From NCBI GenBank assembly GCA_029204225.1, contig CM055113.1, positions 13,950,406-14,014,405 of the forward strand: a stretch of DNA of 64,000 bases. The letters are read 5' to 3'. Under the pieces are notes generated by a model. It was not told the origin of the DNA and searched no databases. It saw nothing but the letters and a program-made list of their open reading frames with translations. A program made the position numbers and the translations under genes. Source of the DNA: Diphasiastrum complanatum. Its lineage: Eukaryota; Streptophyta; Lycopodiopsida; Lycopodiales; Lycopodiaceae. Shown here one piece after another: positions 58,621 to 64,000 of this stretch (the stretch's first letter is position 1; every line of letters begins with the position of its first letter).

Positions 58621-59889
58621 ACCTGATAGAGGCTATCACGGACCCAGTAATCCAGGCAGTGGCACATCTGTTGAACAACTTTCTAGTTGTTTCAACATTT
58701 CAAAAGGATAGAATCCAGTCCGAGTTGCTCAGTCAGATTGTGGAGTCCTTCTTGGGATTTCCTGGCCCCACAGTAGTGCCATATGATTGGCATACTTTCC
58801 TCATCCGTGAACTAACAATCTCCATCAAACCTAACAACCGTGATCGTATCGTAGCAGGCCCCCTGTTGTGTGACTTTGCATGTGCGCTCCTCGAGATGAG
58901 AGTGTGCGGGTTCCACCGCTCAAGCATTTTATCCGCCACCGTGTCTCATACCAACCTGTGTCCTCCATCTACCGCATCCACCTCTGCACACCTTGCAGTC
59001 ACTGACACGACGGCCAGCAAGAGAATGCGTGGCGCTGCCCCCTCTTCATCGTCTCCTCCTACTACCAAATGCCGCACCACCACCACCACTTCTGTTTCCA
59101 CCACTGCCACAGCTTCTTTTGTTCAACCTTCTACTACTACTTCCATTTATGTCTCTCTGCCAACCACACAAATCGCCTCTATAGTTGTTTCTTCTTCTAC
59201 CACCCCTTCCATCACCATTGCGTCTTCCATTCCTCCCGTTTCCACAACCATCTCTCTCCAGTTCAATCCCGCCGATTCTCAGCTCTCTCCCGACACCCTG
59301 GCATGAATGCAGGTCATCAATTTTACACCGCCACGCCAGGGTACATCACCACCTTCTTCTCCCTCCATCCTCCACACCACTCTTCAGTTCCCCTCTGTTC
59401 CTCCCATTCTCTTGTTTGGACAAACTTTTCCTATCCTTGTTTTCACTTTTGCTTCCCTCGTTACCCCCACCTCTCCATCAAAGCTTGCCGAGGGCGACAA
59501 ACCGTTGTTCGATGACACATTTGTTCAAACAGCGTTTATACCATCGCCAGATTGTGTTGACCCCACCGCACCTAATGGCATGCGATCATTGGAGAAGCCG
59601 GTCGAAGACAACGAAGATACGGTACAGGTCGTCGGGGTCTCCACACAACAAGCCCCTGTTAGCACAAGCGTATCGGCTGCTCCCTCGGACATCATGACGG
59701 CCTACCAAGCCTTAGGGACTTATATCCATGATGCGGTAGCAGCTAGAACCTCATTGGACAGCCGGGGACTGCATCTGGCAACCAACAACACCCAGTTGTG
59801 AGCGAAAATCACAAAGCTACGGCAAGAGCTAATAATCGCTCAGCAACATGAGCAAGACGAGCACCGGGAGATCACGAAGCTGTTGTCGT
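58621..59889 (+). pseudogene. Pro/Ser/Thr-rich ORF remnant, unknown
   Basis: One frame stays open from about 58600 to 59889 except for two TGA stops (59304 and 59799). A helical N-terminal region (NGYLIEAITDPVIQAVAHLL, IVESFLGFPGPTVVPYDWHT, RDRIVAGPLLCDFACALL) is followed by about 200 residues of Ser/Thr/Pro. A short acidic part and a coiled-coil-like end (ITKLRQELIIAQQHEQDEHRE) follow. The plan resembles structural ORFs of plant transposons, but I cannot name the family. Other-frame ORFs here are shadows of the biased composition. Confidence 0.45.
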
Positions 59890-60800
59890 AAACTATGGGG
59901 ATGACAGGCAGCGAAAGCTTGAAGCTTTGAGCGTAGGCGTGTAGAAATGGAAACGCAACAGTTAGCAGCAGAAATATTCAAGAAGAATGATTCATACAAA
60001 TTGGGCAAATGAACAATATAGTAGTGAGACAAAATTGCACTTTGATTAATATCAACAATGAGTACAATGGCTTGAAGTAATAACTTCAACCTGTTGAGCA
60101 TGATTACACTAGCTACAAAAGAGCTCTGATTGTAATGTTAAAACTTGATTAACACACTCACTTAGCTTTATTCAGCTAGTGTATACATATATTTACAAGT
60201 GTCAAGAGAAAAATATCTTATAAGCCTTAAATGCCATTTACTCCAATTTTGTATATGTACAAAAGTTGGTAACCGCCCTTGGGATATTTGGTTGTTCTAT
60301 TTTTAGGATTGATGATAAGTTGGCGATGTCGGTCCCCACTATTGAAAAACCCAAAAAACCCGAAGGTGCCTTTAAATTGTTTAGGGCAGGTCTAAACTGG
60401 ACTTTGGTCATGGTGTCGCCTTTTTCACGAAGGTGCAAAAAATGCGAAAAAGGTGAAAGTGCCTAAAATGGCAATGTGAACCGTCGTATGAAAGGAAGCA
60501 TAAAGGGGGGCAGAAAAAGATGGGAAAGCAAAGTGGCGAAACAAAAAAATAAGGGAAAATTTGGTGGTGACAATTAACTAAGGTAGGAAGGGGAGGAAAT
60601 AGAGAGTATGTATGTACAAATTTATATACAAAGAATGGAAAATAAAAAAGAGAAATAGAAAGAACGGTGAAAAACAATAAAAATAAAGTGAGTTCATGAA
60701 TGTCTTTTTTTTTTGGACTTTTTTTTTGGTACAGATTCTGGACCGGTGCTTCATTGAGCTTGTCAGATTTGTTTGCCTTTCTGGTCGTCAGCATCTCGGT
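59890..60800. other. No gene seen
   Basis: AT-rich spacer, including a T-rich run at about 60700-60728. Minus-strand ORFs here are Phe/Leu-rich read-through of A/T runs. Confidence 0.5.
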
Positions 60801-61873
60801 TTTGCCTATGAGTAGCACACGGACGACATTGGACCACAATGAGCTGCGCGTTAAGGAGACATGCGGATTGGTCCAAAAGACGGGTGCATGTTTCCTAAGA
60901 AGCCCGTCATATACCATCGTTCCAACCTCGCTATGCTGACAAATGACGTTGCGGATAGGCAATGGTAGGTCCAATATAGAGGGATCTGAACCTCGATGGC
61001 CATCGATTTGAAAGCCTTATTGGGATTGAAACAATACTCGTCGAAGCACAGATCCCATCTGGTTTTCACTTTAGTCGAATTCAAGAGAATCTCCACATTC
61101 AGAACAATGGGATCTGGAGAGTTAGCCACGTCGGTTATGAACTGGATGAGGGCTCTTGTAAAATCGATGGTTGAGCCCCAACCATGCTGAGAAGTGATGA
61201 GTGGCCAATTATAGGCCCCAACGCTGAAAGTCTTCAATGCTGACCATGCTCGTCATTTGGGCATTGTGTGGTAAGCCGGATCTGCCCTTATTGTTGCCAG
61301 AGTTGTAAAATACTCTTTGAGAAGCTCGGGGCTACACGTGAACACTGCCTTTCACCATTCTGGTTGCAGATGTAGTAAGGCGATCAGGTTGGTCGGTGTC
61401 AGCTTCAGGAGGTCCTCAACCTTTTCAGGTAATGTGACATCTGGAAATTGCTTTGTGAAGAGCACTGGCTAAAGTATGGCATAGATCTTTTGGTACCAAT
61501 GTTGGTGTACTGTAACAGGTCCCTCCGCGAGTGTCATTAGAGCATGGCATGATGGTGGAGGTGGATGGAAGGTTGATTTTTGGAGGAGATGAGGTGTCAA
61601 GAGGTGAGGTGGTGCGAGGTGAAGAAGCGGTAGTGACATGAGGTGGCGAGGCAGCGAAGGCGGTGGCACGAGGCAGCAAGGCATACTCAAGCTCAGACAT
61701 GGTGGGATCAAGTTGGAAGGTGGACATGGTGACTTCGACCTGAGCGGCGTACTGGATGTCTTGGTCGAAGGTGCGGTCTTCGCCAGTTTGGATTTCGAAG
61801 TGGGAGAAGGTGAGCTAAAGTTGTTTGTAATCAATGGTGGTGGTGGATCGATGAAATGGATGTTAGCGAGCAT
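60801..61873 (-). pseudogene. Pro-rich ORF remnant on the minus strand, unknown
   Basis: Minus-strand frames give a Pro/Ser-rich N-terminal part (61873-61469). After a frame change come LPEKVEDLLKLTPTNLIALL (about 61430-61370), a stop, then TLATIRADPAYH and the open stretch 61237-60851 with KTFSVGAYNWPLITS, DFTRALIQFITDVANSPDP and WDLCFDEYCFNPNKAFKS. It is clearly protein-like but unrecognised. It lies head-on to the plus-strand Pro/Ser/Thr ORF at 58.6 kb and may derive from the same kind of element. Confidence 0.4.
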
Positions 61874-62162
61874 ACATGGATGGTGGATGGAAAGATCTTA
61901 GAAAATGGCATTGTAGTGAGCCATTGTCGCATTTTAACACTGGATGAGGGTGGCGGGATGGTATTGGTGGTTGTTGGAGTAGAGTGCGCGAAGCTCTTTG
62001 TAATCTTGGTGGAGGGTGTCGAGAAGGGCACTTTTGCCAAGGCTTCCGATGCGGGCTCAGGCAATATTGTTGGCTTGTGGCGCGCACCATACATGTGCCT
62101 GTTGTGAATGTGAAGGAACAAGCATGAAACTAAGAATTAGGATTGAAATACATCCATTTGGC

Positions 62163-62375
62163 CCAATCACATTTCGAGGTTGTAGATCACAAGACCAATC
62201 TCTTTAAGATGTGCATTACATGTGGACCAATCATGTTTAGAGGTGCACATCATGAGACCCAATCAAATTGTGAGGTGAAAATCACGAGGTCCAATCATGA
62301 TGAGAGGTGCAAATCTAGAGATCCAATCATGATGTAGAAAGATAATCCATGAGTTCCAATCAATCTTAACCATTC
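62163..62375. repeat. CCAATC tandem array, 32-bp period
   Basis: CCAATC occurs at 62163, 62195, 62227, 62259, 62291, 62323 and 62356. The rest of each unit is diverged around CCAATCATGnTnAGAGGTGCA. Spacing is exactly 32 bp for five intervals and 33 bp for the last. Confidence 0.92.
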
Positions 62376-62750
62376 TTCATGCTAGATCTTGTGCTAGTAC
62401 TATATGGAAGAGCTCTCTCATTATACATATGAGTTTTTTTGAGTTTGTTGAATGAATAATGGAGTTTTCCTTCTATTCTCTCTCTACTCGAGTACAAGTC
62501 TCTCTTTATCTCTCTACTTGAGAGCAAGGGCTCTCTCTCACTATTTGAATGTGTTTGGGACTTAGTTTTCTTTATGCTAAGTGTTTGGTTTGAGTGAGAA
62601 AGTGTGAATGATCATTGATGAATGATTGTGTGCTCTTGCCTTGAAGATTGTCTGGGAAGATTGCTTGTTTCAATCAAGTGATAGTTTGATGTTCAATCAC
62701 ACCCACCTTAGAAAATCCTTCACATTGATTTGTATGTCCTCACATGTGTG
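62376..62750 (+). other. LTR-like stretch
   Basis: Contains CT-rich words and TCTCTCTACTCGAG, also present in the Copia A LTR (about 10449-10462), followed by AT-rich sequence. It may be part of a related Copia LTR. No ends were found. Confidence 0.3.
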
Positions 62751-64000
62751 AAAAAGTACACGCAAGGTTGGATCAATCATCAACAAGGAGAAGTAAGCGC
62801 AAGTGGCAAGCTTCTTTTTTTCTTTTGTTTTTTTTTTGTTCTCTAAACATGATTATTACATTACCTAACATTCTACTAATTTCTTACAAAAAATTGAAAA
62901 CTTTCAATGTTTACTTCAAGATGATCCCATCAATATTCCCAAAACAAAACATTAAAAATCTTCATTTTGTATGGTATATTTATGCAGGTCTTCTTGTGTT
63001 TTAAAAATACTATTAAGATCTTTCAAAAAACTCTTCTTTTTTTATTAATCTTTTATTCTTTTTTCTTTGGAATTGCCCTCTAGCAAGGTCCTTGTCAAAC
63101 TCTACTACTTTTTTCATCGATGTTTTTTCTCTTAGAATCACAAGCAAGAACATCTCAAAATTTGACTTTGATGTATCTAGATCTTCCCCCCATTTCATCA
63201 ACTTTTCATCCATCCTATTTCATCAACTCTAAATGCATTTGTTGACTACTCATCTTTTGAATTCGTTGTTCCAAAAGAAAGAAAGAAAAGATAAATTGTG
63301 ATATGTCCATGTTACCCTATTTCATGAGCCCCACATTTCTTGAGTTTCAAGACTCATTATTGTTTATCACATTCTCTTTTATAAGCAAAGCAAATTTTCA
63401 TTTTTTCACATGGGAGAATAAACCATGTTTGTCCACAAATTCTTGTCCTCTATTTTATTGATTTGCCATTCCAAAAAGAGAATCTTTCAAAAGTTCATAA
63501 CTTTTAGCCAAGTACCACCTCATATGAGTCTTGTAGATTTTTTACATTGTCGGTTGATGTGTTTAATGCCACCCGCTGATGACTTCTGTCTCATTATTGT
63601 AAACAATGGAATCTATTGGCATCTACAATCATCTTCCCACCTGATAGCTTGTTTAAGAAACTGTTGGGATTTGTCATAAGATTTGAAAAATGATTGTTTT
63701 TGTTTTAGATGAATAAACAAAAATGAACTAAAGTATATCATCTCTCAACAAAAAAGACTCGCCTTACAAGAGTTGCTTGTTTTATGGTTTTGAACTACTT
63801 TGCACTAATCAACAAACCAAAGATCACATTGTAGATCTTTCATCCTCTTAAATGTGAATAATCTTACACCATGATGCAAATTTTGTTAAGATTCTGTTTC
63901 TCTCTTATGTTTTGGGCGTTGCATGTTTCTCGCAACATTTCTCAAAATCAAATCTACTTCTTTTGAATTCCATAACTCTTAGCAAATACTTTCAAAGATA
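62751..64000. other. AT-rich end of window, no gene seen
   Basis: Begins with the inverse copy of the dispersed repeat seen at 31583-31655 (62755-62812). The remainder is T-rich with only short ORFs. Confidence 0.5.

Noticed and set aside
59069-59697. Overlapping ORFs in the two other plus frames (His/Phe-rich, Leu/Pro-rich)
   Set aside because: They are shadows of the pyrimidine-rich Pro/Ser/Thr coding stretch; only the frame with the helical N-terminal region is protein-like.
60408-60974. 188-codon minus-strand ORF rich in Phe and Leu
   Set aside because: Most of it is translated A/T runs, and only its first ~40 codons overlap the protein-like remnant in another frame.
63013-63213. 66-codon Lys/Glu-rich minus-strand ORF
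   Set aside because: It comes from T-rich low-complexity DNA with no recognisable domain or context.

Overview
This window looks like nuclear DNA from a large-genome land plant. The main support is a ten-exon gene with GT-AG introns whose spliced product matches plant-type nicotinamide mononucleotide adenylyltransferase (NMNAT), set in a dense field of decayed Copia (Ty1) and Gypsy (Ty3) LTR retrotransposons and very long (GA)n/(CT)n tracts. I favour a fern or other non-seed plant, because the GA tracts are abundant and a MULE-like transposase gene at 19.2-23.0 kb resembles a family I associate with mosses and ferns. That placement is a weak inference. There is no bacterial, organellar or CRISPR content.

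Layout. 1-2.6 kb: non-coding, with a diverged ~315-bp tandem duplication and a GA tract. 2.6-5.3 kb: a Copia gag/protease fragment and an internally deleted Gypsy element (+). 6.07-10.67 kb: a nearly full-length but frameshifted Copia element A (+) with its 3' LTR and no visible 5' LTR. 10.68-11.21 kb: a Gypsy RNase H fragment (-). 11.21-13.70 kb: Copia B (-), a close relative of A facing it tail to tail, so A and B make a ~2.45-kb inverted repeat. 13.70-18.66 kb: a long Gypsy element (-) whose reverse transcriptase has lost its catalytic box. 19.25-22.98 kb: a multi-exon MULE-like gene (-) with a GCM/WRKY-like finger and a SWIM finger, probably decaying. 24.4-24.9 kb: a hairpin-bearing direct repeat around a 3 x 39 bp array. 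25.8-28.9 kb: purine-rich, microsatellite-rich DNA with repeated G-box modules and a heat-shock-element motif, upstream of NMNAT.

28.98-40.20 kb: the NMNAT gene (+), apparently intact (270 aa predicted). Its introns hold Copia remnants and long CT tracts, one of which starts at a 5' splice site. 40.2-45.2 kb: no convincing gene. 45.2-48.0 kb: a solo Copia LTR, then a Gypsy integrase (+) split by a ~956-bp palindromic foldback element. 48.65-49.81 kb: a Gypsy LTR followed by a tRNA-Asp-like primer site, a leader with a 30-copy degenerate minisatellite, and a gag (51.04-52.39 kb). 53.8-55.2 kb: frameshifted coding remnants including a coiled coil. 55.96-56.14 kb: a 173-bp perfect CT tract. 56.9-58.4 kb: Copia C (+), degenerate. 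58.6-61.9 kb: two Pro/Ser/Thr-rich ORF remnants in opposite orientations. 62.16-62.37 kb: a CCAAT array with 32-bp period. The rest to 64 kb is AT-rich with no gene seen.

Only NMNAT looks like a working host gene. Almost everything else is transposon debris in nested or abutting order. Gene and domain calls rest on motif recognition by eye; no search or alignment was run.
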